From Spirochaetales bacterium (GTDB taxonomy: Bacteria; Spirochaetota; Spirochaetia; Sphaerochaetales; Sphaerochaetaceae): a stretch of 31,504 nucleotides of DNA. Numbering within the stretch: position 1 is the stretch's first letter; each line of letters starts with the position of its first letter. This document shows, piece by piece, positions 1 through 7,649 of this stretch. The DNA is taken from assembly GCA_022784805.1 (NCBI GenBank), contig JALFYG010000006.1, positions 1 to 31,504 of the forward strand, written 5' to 3'. Made by a program: the position numbers and the translations under genes. The notes beneath the pieces were generated by a model, which worked only from the letters and a program-made list of their open reading frames with translations, was not told where the DNA came from and did not search any database.

Positions 1-1
1 A

Positions 2-313
2 GGTGCATCTTATAGACTTGGCATTCTCAAGCTTTCAGGAGGAATGCAATACATGTATCTCAGAGGAGAAGTAGGTAGCTCATCCGGATCAGTCTTCATT
101 TCTTATACGGGTTGGTATTTCGGTCTTGATTTAGACTTCAAATTAGGAGATAAAACTAGATTAAATCTTGGTGCAGAATATGGAGATGCATTCGGTGCAA
201 AGCTTGGCATGAAGTATGGTGGATCCTCAACCGAAACAAGTCTCGAAATCAAACATTCTTTACTTCAGACTGGAAACTTGTCTTTCAGAGCAGGATTATC
301 CTGGAGTCTCTGA
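2..313 (+). CDS. C-terminal part of a beta-barrel-like outer membrane protein (5' end outside window)
   Basis: The reading frame is open from the first bases of the window, so this is the 3' end of a longer gene and the first ATG at 44 is probably internal. The visible 103 residues alternate polar and hydrophobic/aromatic positions with glycine turns (YTGWYFGLDLDFKLGD, TRLNLGAEYGD, AKLGMKYGG, TSLEIKHSLL, LSFRAGLSWSL), the pattern of amphipathic beta-strands in an outer-membrane barrel or autotransporter-like domain. It ends on a strand-like segment. A terminator follows 17 bases after the stop. No specific family can be named from this fragment; the barrel call is inferred from strand periodicity only. 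Confidence 0.55.
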   Translation, partial: GASYRLGILKLSGGMQYMYLRGEVGSSSGSVFISYTGWYFGLDLDFKLGDKTRLNLGAEYGDAFGAKLGMKYGGSSTETSLEIKHSLLQTGNLSFRAGLSWSL

Positions 314-330
314 TTCCAATCACAATGTTC

Positions 331-363
331 ACTCCCAGTTTCTTCTTGAAATTGGGAGTTTTT
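331..363 (+). terminator. Rho-independent terminator after the beta-barrel-like gene
   Basis: A 12-bp stem (331-342 with 348-359, one G-T wobble) with a 5-nt loop TTCTT is followed directly by a T run to 363. On the opposite strand there is no T run, so it serves the plus-strand gene ending at 313. The minus-strand gene ending at 377 may use the hairpin only weakly. Confidence 0.85.
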
Positions 364-376
364 CTATGCATCAAGG

Positions 377-1519
377 CTACTTCAAAAGCGCAGATAGTAG
401 CATCAACTCTTCTTCTCCAAGCTCCTTGGAGCTATCGAGAGTAAGAAGAGAATCCTTTCCTTTGATCAGAATCTTTCCTGTTTTGATGGATCTTTCAACG
501 GAATCAACATTCAATATGGAAGCAAGAGAACTATCTCCAATGGCAGCTTCTCCAAACATTTCAGACTCCGCCATGTCCAGCAAGAATGAATAAGGAGACG
601 AAAAGAGAGAGTAACTAAGATACTCCAGTCTTGTTTCCTCTCCTCCAAAGCTTTGGTCGTATACATGGAGATATTCTGCGAAAGGACTCTTTCTATTATC
701 TGTCTTTGTTGTCCTATAAGCTCCTTTTGCTTCTATTCCAATAGTCTCCAAAGAAACAGGAGCTTCATCGGAGTAAAGTACTATGGATGTCCCGTTTATA
801 TTTACTCTCTCTCCCTTACTTCCTCCGTTACCCCAAATAGATGAGATTACTAAGACAATAAGAAGGAAAAAGAGCATCAAGGATGTAGAGAGTGTGCTGT
901 GATCAAGAGAACGATAATTCCCTTTCTCTGTCTCTTCTTTTCTATTCTTCCTACACTTTATAACCCAGGTAATGGCTTTGATTGAAAGAATAATAGAAAA
1001 GAGAAGAAGGATAAAAAATGTAAAGTATGAAAGAAGATAAGAGAGGGATGTAAGAAGCCTGACTTTATCAAAGAAGAGAAGTAAGACTGCCGCAATAAAA
1101 TAGAGGGCGTTTAGTATGAGATTGGATATAGCCTTTCTCTTACTTCTCTTTTCAGCTTTCTTTATTTCATCATCTTCTGTTACAGGAAAGAAAGAAGTAG
1201 GCTTCTCTTCATAGAGAAATGCATGGCGTCTGGAGTCAACGATATTCTCTGCCTTCGATACTCCTATCTGGTCCCAACCTTTCTTTCTCAGATAAGGCAG
1301 CTCCCTTCCCAGCTGGACTTCAGTTGAGCTTTCAGGGCCACGGGAGAAGAAAGTATAGGCACAGATTCTCTTTCCCTCGTAAGGCTTCTCTACGAAAGTG
1401 AATCTATTACCATTATTCTTCTTAAGCCACCAGCCCTTCTCCGCCTCTTTCTGAAGAAAGTGAGTCAATTCCTCATCTGTATGGCGTGTCAGGAGTATGA
1501 ATTTAGTCTTCTTTCTCAA
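377..1519 (-). CDS. DUF2812-type membrane protein
   Basis: About 380 residues. The N-terminal 120 residues resemble DUF2812: a KFILLTRHTDEELTHFLQKEAEKGWWL segment (in two parts KFILLTRHTDEE and LTHFLQKEAEKGWWL), then FTFVEKP and a TFFSRGP...ELPYLRKKGWDQIG stretch. Three hydrophobic segments follow (about residues 131-148, 156-185 and 212-231), then a roughly 145-residue extracytoplasmic tail. DUF2812 proteins have no settled function and in other bacteria often lie near PadR-type regulators, which I do not see here. The frame stays open to a TTG at 1564, but I place the start at the TTG at 1519: it has AAAGGA 7 nt upstream, and the extra codons fall in a perfect hairpin. It follows the ABC importer operon on the same strand. 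Start codon uncertain. Confidence 0.6.
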   Translation of the reverse strand: MRKKTKFILLTRHTDEELTHFLQKEAEKGWWLKKNNGNRFTFVEKPYEGKRICAYTFFSRGPESSTEVQLGRELPYLRKKGWDQIGVSKAENIVDSRRHAFLYEEKPTSFFPVTEDDEIKKAEKRSKRKAISNLILNALYFIAAVLLLFFDKVRLLTSLSYLLSYFTFFILLLFSIILSIKAITWVIKCRKNRKEETEKGNYRSLDHSTLSTSLMLFFLLIVLVISSIWGNGGSKGERVNINGTSIVLYSDEAPVSLETIGIEAKGAYRTTKTDNRKSPFAEYLHVYDQSFGGEETRLEYLSYSLFSSPYSFLLDMAESEMFGEAAIGDSSLASILNVDSVERSIKTGKILIKGKDSLLTLDSSKELGEEELMLLSALLK

Positions 1520-1526
1520 TTGTATT

Positions 1527-1532
1527 TCCTTT
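1527..1532 (-). promoter_or_regulatory. Ribosome binding site that decides the DUF2812 gene start
   Basis: On the minus strand AAAGGA lies 7 nt before TTG 1519. Its first two bases are the last two paired bases of the adjacent hairpin (1531-1561), so folding could partly mask it. Confidence 0.5.
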
Positions 1533-1561
1533 GAAGGGGACCTTTCAAAAGTCCCCTTCAA
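1531..1561 (-). repeat. Perfect 11-bp intergenic hairpin between oppF and the DUF2812 gene
   Basis: TTGAAGGGGAC (1531-1541) pairs perfectly with GTCCCCTTCAA (1551-1561) across a 9-nt loop. No T run follows on either strand, so it is not a standard terminator. It lies 8 nt after the oppF stop and touches the ribosome binding site of the next gene. It may protect the 3' end of the importer mRNA, or tune expression of the downstream gene. Confidence 0.75.
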
Positions 1562-1568
1562 CAACTAT

Positions 1569-2543
1569 TTAGACTTCGAATCCCATTTCCTTCTGTTTCA
1601 ATGGACATGCTACAAAATGATTGGGCTTCACTTCAATGAGTTTTGGTACTGAAGACATACAGACGCTCTTGTCACAATAGAGACAGCGCTTGGCAAATCT
1701 ACACTCTTCAGGTGGCTCGATAGGGCTTGTTATTTCACCCACAAGTTTTACTCTTTCTCTCTTGTGTCCCAATTCTGGAATTGGGATGGCGGAAAGAAGA
1801 GCCTGTGTATATGGGTGGATAGGGTTCTCGAAGAGCTCTTCAGCAGGAGCCTTCTCGACTATCTGTCCCAGATACATGACGGCTATGTCATCAGAGAAGT
1901 GGTTTACTACAGATAAGTCATGGGTGATGAAGATATATGTAAGACCCAGTTTTTCCTGTAGTTCTCCAAGAAGGTTCAGAATCTGAGCCTGAATTGATAC
2001 ATCAAGAGCTGATACAGGTTCGTCACAGATAATAAGCTTCGGCTCCATTGCAAGAGCTCTTGCTATACCTATTCTCTGTCTTCTGCCTCCATCAAGCTCA
2101 TGAGGATATGTGTTGATATATCTTTCAGCAAGACCTACAGTTTCCATAAGTTCCAAGACTCTTTCTTCAATGGCATGCTTACCTTTGAGGATCTTGTTCT
2201 CGATGATAGGCTCTGCAATGATCTGGCTTACAGTCTTCTTTGGATCCAAAGATGAGAATGGATCCTGGAAGATAATCTGCATATCCTTCCTCATATGCCT
2301 CATTTCTTTCTTGCTGAGCTTGCTGATATCTTTGCCTTCAAAGATGATTTCACCGCTTGTAGGTTCCAAGAGTCTTAAGATGACTCTTCCTGTGGTACTC
2401 TTACCACAGCCAGACTCACCTACCAAGCCCAGTGTCTTTCCTCTTTCAAGAGTAAAGTTGATGTCATCGACAGCATGAAGCATACCACGACCAGTTTTGA
2501 AGTATTTCTTCAGGTGTTTTACTTCAAGAATATTATCAGCCAT
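1569..2543 (-). CDS. oppF: Oligopeptide/dipeptide ABC transporter ATP-binding protein, OppF/DppF type
   Basis: Cytoplasmic ATPase, 324 residues, that powers peptide import together with the OppD-type partner. Walker A GESGCGKST, the Q-loop IIFQDPFSSLDP, the signature in the ELDGGRRQRIGIARAL form common in this family, Walker B LIICDEP and the H-loop ITHDLS are all present. The oligopeptide C-terminal extension with its cysteine-rich segment (CRFAKRCLYCDKSVC) is present too. The frame is open further upstream, but ATG 2543 (MADNILEVKHL) has AGGAGG at good distance and matches the family start. It overlaps the oppD stop by 8 bases, showing translational coupling. It is the last ABC gene of the operon. 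Peptide versus dipeptide or other substrate cannot be told from the ATPase. Confidence 0.92.
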   Translation of the reverse strand: MADNILEVKHLKKYFKTGRGMLHAVDDINFTLERGKTLGLVGESGCGKSTTGRVILRLLEPTSGEIIFEGKDISKLSKKEMRHMRKDMQIIFQDPFSSLDPKKTVSQIIAEPIIENKILKGKHAIEERVLELMETVGLAERYINTYPHELDGGRRQRIGIARALAMEPKLIICDEPVSALDVSIQAQILNLLGELQEKLGLTYIFITHDLSVVNHFSDDIAVMYLGQIVEKAPAEELFENPIHPYTQALLSAIPIPELGHKRERVKLVGEITSPIEPPEECRFAKRCLYCDKSVCMSSVPKLIEVKPNHFVACPLKQKEMGFEV

Positions 2544-3561
2544 TTTTCTTCCTCCTATCGATGATGAAGTCTTTGTCTTCAGTGTATCTGGAGCATGCAA
2601 CCAAATGGGTTCCACCATAATTCTTCAACTCTGGCACGGCTTCAGAGCAAGCTGGAGTTGCATAATTACAGCGTGGAGCAAAGGCACAGCCCTTAGGAAG
2701 ATTTGTTGGGTCTGGCATGAGGCCATGGATAGGCTTCAGCCTATTCTGTCTGTTCTTGATATTTGGAAGGGAGTTAAAGAGTCCTTCTGTGTATGGATGC
2801 ATTGTTTCTCCGAATACTTCTTCCAAAGATCCTTCTTCAACAATACGTCCTGCATACATTACAGCTACGTCATCGCAGACTTCAGCAACAATACCAAGGT
2901 CATGAGTGATCATGATCATGGATGTGTTGTACTTCTCCTTGAGGTTTCCCATCAACTCCAAGACCTGAGCCTGGATAGTGACATCGAGAGCTGTAGTTGG
3001 CTCATCGGCTATCAAGAGCTTAGGGTTACAAGCCAGGGCAATGGCGATGACGACTCTCTGCTTCATTCCACCGGAGAACTGATGAGGATACTCATTAAGT
3101 CTCTGGCGTGGGATACCGACCAGTTCCAGCATATCTCCAGCCTTCTCCATGGCTTCTTCTTTCTTCAGATGCTCATGGATCATTATGGATTCTGCTATCT
3201 GCTCACCTACTGTAAATACAGGGTTGAGAGCTGTCATAGGATCCTGGAAAATCATGGAGATTTCTTTACCTCTGACCTCTTCAAGGCTTGTAATGGACAT
3301 TGTTCTGATGTCCTGTCCATCGATTTCAAGTCTATCGCACTCAACGACTCCTGGAGGATCTGGAACCAGGCGAAGCATAGCAAGGGCTGTTGTTGTCTTT
3401 CCAGCTCCTGTCTCACCTACCAAGCCCAGTGTCTTTTTATAACCAAGCTTCAGGTTTACGCCGTTGACGGCATAAACGACGCCATCTTCTGTCTCAAATC
3501 TGACTCTGAGATTCTCGATATTTAGGATTTCTTTCTCTTCAATCATGTTCTTGTCTTCCAT
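2536..3561 (-). CDS. oppD: Oligopeptide/dipeptide ABC transporter ATP-binding protein, OppD/DppD type
   Basis: Second ATPase of the importer, 341 residues, cytoplasmic and pairing with OppF. Walker A is GETGAGKTT, the Q-loop IFQDPMTALNP, the signature FSGGMKQRVVIAIAL, Walker B LLIADEPTTALD and the H-loop MITHDLG. The C-terminal oligopeptide domain carries cysteines (GCAFAPRCNYATPAC...ACSRY), as usual in OppD/OppF. An AGGAGG site 5 nt before ATG 3559-3561 supports the start. The gene begins 9 bases after the oppC stop and its end overlaps oppF. All key residues are intact. Confidence 0.92.
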   Translation of the reverse strand: MEDKNMIEEKEILNIENLRVRFETEDGVVYAVNGVNLKLGYKKTLGLVGETGAGKTTTALAMLRLVPDPPGVVECDRLEIDGQDIRTMSITSLEEVRGKEISMIFQDPMTALNPVFTVGEQIAESIMIHEHLKKEEAMEKAGDMLELVGIPRQRLNEYPHQFSGGMKQRVVIAIALACNPKLLIADEPTTALDVTIQAQVLELMGNLKEKYNTSMIMITHDLGIVAEVCDDVAVMYAGRIVEEGSLEEVFGETMHPYTEGLFNSLPNIKNRQNRLKPIHGLMPDPTNLPKGCAFAPRCNYATPACSEAVPELKNYGGTHLVACSRYTEDKDFIIDRRKKNG

Positions 3562-3570
3562 CTTTTCCTC

Positions 3571-4458
3571 CTAGCGCTTTAGCTTCGGATCCAGAGCGTC
3601 TCTTAATCCGTCACCCAAGAGGTTAAGAGAAAGAACTGTAATCATGATTGCGATACCAGGGAAGAGAGTCATGTAACTGTAGTCTCTGATATAGAGTCTT
3701 CCTGCACTGAGCATTGAACCCCACTCTGGAGCTGGAGCCGGGACTCCAAGACCAAGGAATGAAAGCTGAGCTGCTGAGATGATGGCAGATCCGACTCTCA
3801 GTGTTGCCTGAACGATGATCTGAGACACACAGTTTGGGATAATGTGGACACAGACAATCTTCCAGTCTGGCTGGCCGATGGCCTTTGCAGCCTCAATATA
3901 TTCCTCATCTTTTACAACGAGAACAGCGGCTCTGGCGACTCTTACAAATGGTGCTGTACTTGCAATACCTACGGCGATCATCAAGTTCAGGGTACTCTTA
4001 CCCAAACTTGATACTACTGCAATGGCCATCAGAACAGATGGAATGGATGAGAAGATATCGCAAATTCTCATTACGATATTCTCAAAGGCACCGCCGATGT
4101 AGCCTGCAGCTGCACCAAGAGCTGTTCCGATTACAAGAGCAATAAGAACGGCAACAAGACCAACGGCAAGAGAGTATCTTGCACCATAGACGATACGTGC
4201 AAAGATATCGCGTCCAAGGTCATCTGTTCCACAGATGTGCTTCAAAGAAGGCCACTGCATTCTCTCTCTTACGTTCATTCCGATTACATCTGTATTGTAA
4301 TCATAGACAAGAGGAGCAATGAGGGCGCCGATGATTATACAAGTAAGGAGAATCAAACCAATGATTGCACCTTTATTCTTTCTAAGCTGATGCCAGATCA
4401 TGGAGAAGGAGCTTCTCTTTTTATAGAGCTGGCTGGTCATTTTCTTTTTTTCTTCCAT
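3571..4458 (-). CDS. oppC: Peptide ABC transporter permease, OppC/DppC type
   Basis: Inner-membrane permease subunit, 295 residues. It has the N-terminal OppC segment ending in a first membrane helix (GAIIGLILLTCIIIGALIAPLV), the family marker GTDDLGRDIFARIVYGAR, and a cytoplasmic EAA-type loop (EEYIEAAKAIGQPDWKIVCVHIIPN in two overlapping pieces) that contacts the ATPases. Later helices end with the typical PAPEWGSMLSAGR...FPGIAIMITVLSLNLLGDGLRD motif. A purine-rich AAGGGGGGAG site precedes the ATG. It lies 12 bases after oppB. Function by family; substrate not determined. Confidence 0.92.
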   Translation of the reverse strand: MEEKKKMTSQLYKKRSSFSMIWHQLRKNKGAIIGLILLTCIIIGALIAPLVYDYNTDVIGMNVRERMQWPSLKHICGTDDLGRDIFARIVYGARYSLAVGLVAVLIALVIGTALGAAAGYIGGAFENIVMRICDIFSSIPSVLMAIAVVSSLGKSTLNLMIAVGIASTAPFVRVARAAVLVVKDEEYIEAAKAIGQPDWKIVCVHIIPNCVSQIIVQATLRVGSAIISAAQLSFLGLGVPAPAPEWGSMLSAGRLYIRDYSYMTLFPGIAIMITVLSLNLLGDGLRDALDPKLKR

Positions 4459-4470
4459 ACCGCTCCCCCC

Positions 4471-5400
4471 TTATTTCGTGTACTGAGCCTTGATTCTTGG
4501 GTCTACATATGCGTAAACGATGTCAACGAGAAGGTTGACTATTGTTACAAGCATAGTAGTCATGATCAAAGCACCTGTTACTGTAGGAATATCTCTCTGG
4601 TCGATTGCGTCTACAACCAATCTTCCTACACCTGGCCAAGCAAAGACTGTCTCTGCCAATACTGATCCACCAAGAACGTTTGAGAACTGTACACCAAAGA
4701 TTGTGATGATAGGAATCAAAGCGTTTCTGAGTGCATGGTGGTAGACAACCTTTCTTTCTGATACACCCTTTGCTCTTGCTGTTCTCAGGTAGTCTTGTCT
4801 CAAGACGTCCAACATTGAAGAACGAGTTGTTCTTGTCAAAAGAGCTGCAAGTCCTACACCTACTGTAACGGCAGGGAGAACAACGCTTCTAAAACCCTCT
4901 GCACCTCCACTTGGGAACCAGCCAAGCTTCAAAGAGAACAGAAGCATCAACAGAAGTCCAAGCCAGAAGTTAGGCATAGAGAGACCCAAAAGCGCCAAAA
5001 TCATGGCAAGCGTATCTTTCCATGAGTTCTGGTTTACAGCTGCAACGATTCCAAGGGGAACCGATATTATTACGGCAACAAACATTGCAAGGGATGCAAG
5101 TTTAAGAGTATTTGGAAGACGCTGCATATAAAGCTGCATAACGTCCATCTTACTGACGTAGGACGTCCCCAAATCTCCTTTCAATAGATTGAGGATATAT
5201 CTGAAGTATCTTTCTATCAAAGAACCATTGAGGCCCATTTCCTCTCTCAGGGCTTCAAGCTGTTCTTCTGTAGCGTCAGGACCTGCAACCTGATAGACAG
5301 GATCGCCTTCTGCTACATTCATTATTGCAAAGATTATGAATGCTACTCCCAATAGAACCGGAATCAACATCAACAATCTTTTGATTATATAACGGTGCAT
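4471..5400 (-). CDS. oppB: Peptide ABC transporter permease, OppB/DppB type
   Basis: Inner-membrane permease, 309 residues, partner of OppC. It starts with the classical MHRYIIKRLLMLIPVLLGV first helix, followed by the periplasmic GDPVYQVAG and EEQLEALREEMGL segment. It carries GDLGTSYVSK, the EAA loop region (DYLRTARAKGVSERKVVYHHALRNAL, here split for length: DYLRTARAKGVSE and RKVVYHHALRN) and the terminal ETVFAWPGVGRLVVDAI and YAYVDPRIK motifs. The length is normal. It is the first permease gene after the binding-protein gene; the 81-base gap between them holds a strong hairpin that could set their relative expression. Confidence 0.93.
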   Translation of the reverse strand: MHRYIIKRLLMLIPVLLGVAFIIFAIMNVAEGDPVYQVAGPDATEEQLEALREEMGLNGSLIERYFRYILNLLKGDLGTSYVSKMDVMQLYMQRLPNTLKLASLAMFVAVIISVPLGIVAAVNQNSWKDTLAMILALLGLSMPNFWLGLLLMLLFSLKLGWFPSGGAEGFRSVVLPAVTVGVGLAALLTRTTRSSMLDVLRQDYLRTARAKGVSERKVVYHHALRNALIPIITIFGVQFSNVLGGSVLAETVFAWPGVGRLVVDAIDQRDIPTVTGALIMTTMLVTIVNLLVDIVYAYVDPRIKAQYTK

Positions 5401-5436
5401 CGTATCTCCTGATTAGAAGTTTGAATTTTCAATATA

Positions 5437-5462
5437 TGGCAGGATGCCGAAACATCCTGCCA
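5437..5462 (-). repeat. 10-bp perfect hairpin between the binding-protein and permease genes
   Basis: TGGCAGGATG (5437-5446) pairs perfectly with CATCCTGCCA (5453-5462), loop 6 nt. On the minus strand the following bases are TATATTG, without a T run, so it is not a classical terminator. Such hairpins behind binding-protein genes commonly protect the upstream mRNA segment or cause partial termination, giving more binding protein than permease. That role is inferred here. Confidence 0.75.
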
Positions 5463-5481
5463 CATTTAGGATAAAACTGAA

Positions 5482-7110
5482 TTAGTCAGCAAGAGCGATA
5501 TATCTGAAGTCATGCTTTGCATCTGGCTTCCAGATTGCTCCGACAACACCCTTCTTTGCTCCGATGTTGATGTAAGAAGTACAGATAGGAACGATAGGAC
5601 AAATTTCATCAAGATAGTTCTCGATTACATAGTAGTCCTGCTCTCTCTTTGCACTGTCTGTCTCGACGAGAGCTTCATCAAGCATTGCGTTGAAAGTAGC
5701 ATCCTTCATGTTACATCTGTTGGAACCATTCTTCTTGAGTGTTCCGTCAGCCTGGACTGTTGAGCCATGCTGGTTGCGGAGAGTGTAGTCTGTTCCAAGA
5801 TCATCTGTGAACTGATAGAGAGCCAATTCATAGTCGAGGGCTGCATCGTTGAGCTTACCCTTGAGAGCTGCTGTCTCCATTTCTTCGAGGATAATGTTGA
5901 TACCAATCTGAGCACATGCATTCTGGAAGATAAGAGCTGCTGTCTTCTTGAATTCCTTGTCAACCATGATGTGGAATGTGAGTTCGCCTGGCTTGTAGCC
6001 AGAGAGAGCGAGTTCTTCTTTTGCCTTTGCAAGGTCAAATTCATACACGTGGATGTCTGGGTTGAGACCGAACTGGCCACGGTTGATGTAGTTGTTATGG
6101 ACAGTAGCAAGACCGTCATAAGCAGCGTATACGATGGATTCCTTATCCATAGCATAAGCAAGAGCCTTTCTTACGTGGACGTTGTCCAAGCCCTTCTTCT
6201 CCATCTGCATTGGCATATAGAGCATAACGACGTTTGGAGTCTGGATGAGCTCAAGCTTAGAGTCAGCCTTGATTCTCTCCAAGTCTGTTGTGCTTGGGTC
6301 GATACATACGTCGATTTCGCCTGTCTGGAGAGCGATGAGACGTGTTGATGCTTCCTTATAAAGCTTCATGACGATTCTTCTTGTAGGAGCAGCGCCGTCT
6401 CTGTATCCATCATAGCGGACAAATGAGCAGTGAGAACCTGGAACCCATTCTTCAAGAGAGAACATACCGGAACCAAGTCTTGGACCATTTGTAGGATCCT
6501 TTTCACAAGCTGCCTTAGACATGATGGACATACCACCATGAGCCATAAGAGTAAGCCAATCCTGGTTAGCTTTCTTCAATGTAACTCTGATATGTGTGCT
6601 GTCGAGGACTTCTGTTGAGATGACATCAGCAACTTTCTGTGCAGCAAATGATGATTCCTTTGCCTTGTCATATGTATACTTAACGTCTTCAGCTGTACAT
6701 GGAGTTCCATCTGTGAATGTAGCGTTGTCTGCGATTGTGAACTCATAGACACAGCCATCTTCTGAAACTGTCCACTCTGTTGCGAGCGCTGGGATTACCT
6801 TACCTGTATCTGGATCGATGTTGACGAGTCTTTCATGTGTAAGATAGAAGACCATCATGTTTGCATCTGTGTTGGATCCCTGTGGGTTAAGGTTGTTTAC
6901 GTCGTTTGCAATACCGATGATGACAGTGTCTTTATAAGTGACGTTTGCCTGTACTTCACCAGACTTGACGTTTCCACTGGATGTTACTGTTCCTGCGGAT
7001 TCAACAGTAGGAGTTGAAACAGGTTCTGTTGTGGATTCTTTTCCACCGCCGGCATAGAGACCTGCTATGACCATTGTGATGATCATGACGAGCGACAATA
7101 GTTTTTTCAT
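5482..7110 (-). CDS. oppA: Periplasmic peptide-binding protein of the ABC importer (SBP family 5)
   Basis: Solute-binding protein, 542 residues, the normal length for family 5. A signal peptide (MKKLLSLVMIITMVIAGLYA) is followed by GGGKES. There is no lipobox cysteine, so it should be cut by signal peptidase I and be free in the periplasm. Family marks include LNPQGSNTDAN, LVNIDPDTGKVIPALATEW (19), FTIADNATFTDGTP, TAEDVKYTYD, VRKALAYAMDKESIV and a C-terminal lobe ending in DFRYIALAD. The start is ATG 7108-7110 with GGGAGGA 5 nt upstream; the open frame extends 12 codons further, but those lie before this site. It is first in the importer operon. The ligand may be a peptide, but the family also binds nickel, sugars and other compounds. 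Confidence 0.9.
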   Translation of the reverse strand: MKKLLSLVMIITMVIAGLYAGGGKESTTEPVSTPTVESAGTVTSSGNVKSGEVQANVTYKDTVIIGIANDVNNLNPQGSNTDANMMVFYLTHERLVNIDPDTGKVIPALATEWTVSEDGCVYEFTIADNATFTDGTPCTAEDVKYTYDKAKESSFAAQKVADVISTEVLDSTHIRVTLKKANQDWLTLMAHGGMSIMSKAACEKDPTNGPRLGSGMFSLEEWVPGSHCSFVRYDGYRDGAAPTRRIVMKLYKEASTRLIALQTGEIDVCIDPSTTDLERIKADSKLELIQTPNVVMLYMPMQMEKKGLDNVHVRKALAYAMDKESIVYAAYDGLATVHNNYINRGQFGLNPDIHVYEFDLAKAKEELALSGYKPGELTFHIMVDKEFKKTAALIFQNACAQIGINIILEEMETAALKGKLNDAALDYELALYQFTDDLGTDYTLRNQHGSTVQADGTLKKNGSNRCNMKDATFNAMLDEALVETDSAKREQDYYVIENYLDEICPIVPICTSYINIGAKKGVVGAIWKPDAKHDFRYIALAD

Positions 7111-7649
7111 ATTTATCCTCCCAAAGAAAAATATGGAAATTTCCATTGGGCTAAGAGTACCATAATCTCAGTGCTAAATAAAGAAAAAAGAAATTCTACC
7201 TAACTATATTTTTTTATTACAGAGAGTTACTAAAATGTATCTTTAGTGGTCATAACGAATTAAAAGCACAAAATGTATGACAATTTTTAATATATGAACT
7301 TCTCATATTTCGATATTACATTTTGTCTAAATATATCAAAATTTTTATTTTTTAAAAGATTGTTTTCCCCTTTAATTAACACCACTAAAATAAACTGTAA
7401 ACCGAAAGTTATAAATCCCCTCTTTACACCAAGAAAAAGAAGTGATAGAAATTAATTAACGGGATTTAGACTTCTACTTGCAGCCGTATCTGCTAAAGGA
7501 AGAGTTGGGCCTGTAATGGTCTTTTTTCTTTTGCTTTACTCTGAAAATAATCTCTTTATCCCCTATCTGCAGATGCGGATCTATCTTACGACGTGGATTT
7601 GTTCCCTATTGCGCGCGTCAGAAAACAAGGCGCTAAAAAGGAGTGGTAC
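7111..7649. other. Intergenic region of 539 bases between divergent genes
   Basis: It separates the minus-strand importer operon from the plus-strand gene at 7650, so both promoters should lie here. I find no convincing -35/-10 pair for either. The middle part (about 7240-7390) is very AT-rich and contains nested inverted repeats, listed separately. The last 100 bases (7551-7649) stay open in the frame of the next gene without a usable start. No RNA gene or complete coding sequence is evident. Confidence 0.6.
7242..7389. repeat. Nested inverted repeats upstream of the importer operon
   Basis: The outer arms are TTTAGTGGT (7242-7250) and ACCACTAAA (7381-7389), a perfect 9-bp match. Just inside the outer arms lie related sequences (GAATTAAAAG on the left, CTTTAATTAAC on the right), extending the match imperfectly. 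The inner arms are ACAAAATGTA (7268-7277) and TACATTTTGT (7317-7326), perfect over 10 bp. A third pair, ATATGA (7292-7297) and TCATAT (7303-7308), forms a small hairpin in the centre. This could be a compound operator, a small non-autonomous element or a cruciform. Confidence 0.5.

Noticed and set aside
2544..2618. Longer N-terminus of the OppF-type ATPase
   Set aside because: The added residues overlap oppD coding sequence and match no ABC protein; AGGAGG is placed for ATG 2543.
7111..7260. Promoter of the peptide importer
   Set aside because: Several -10-like hexamers (TATAGT, TAGAAT, TATGGT) exist on the minus strand, but none has an acceptable -35 at 16-18 bases, so I do not name one.
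7593..7649. GTG start at 7593 for the small unknown gene
   Set aside because: No ribosome binding site precedes it, whereas AAGGAG lies at ideal distance before ATG 7650.
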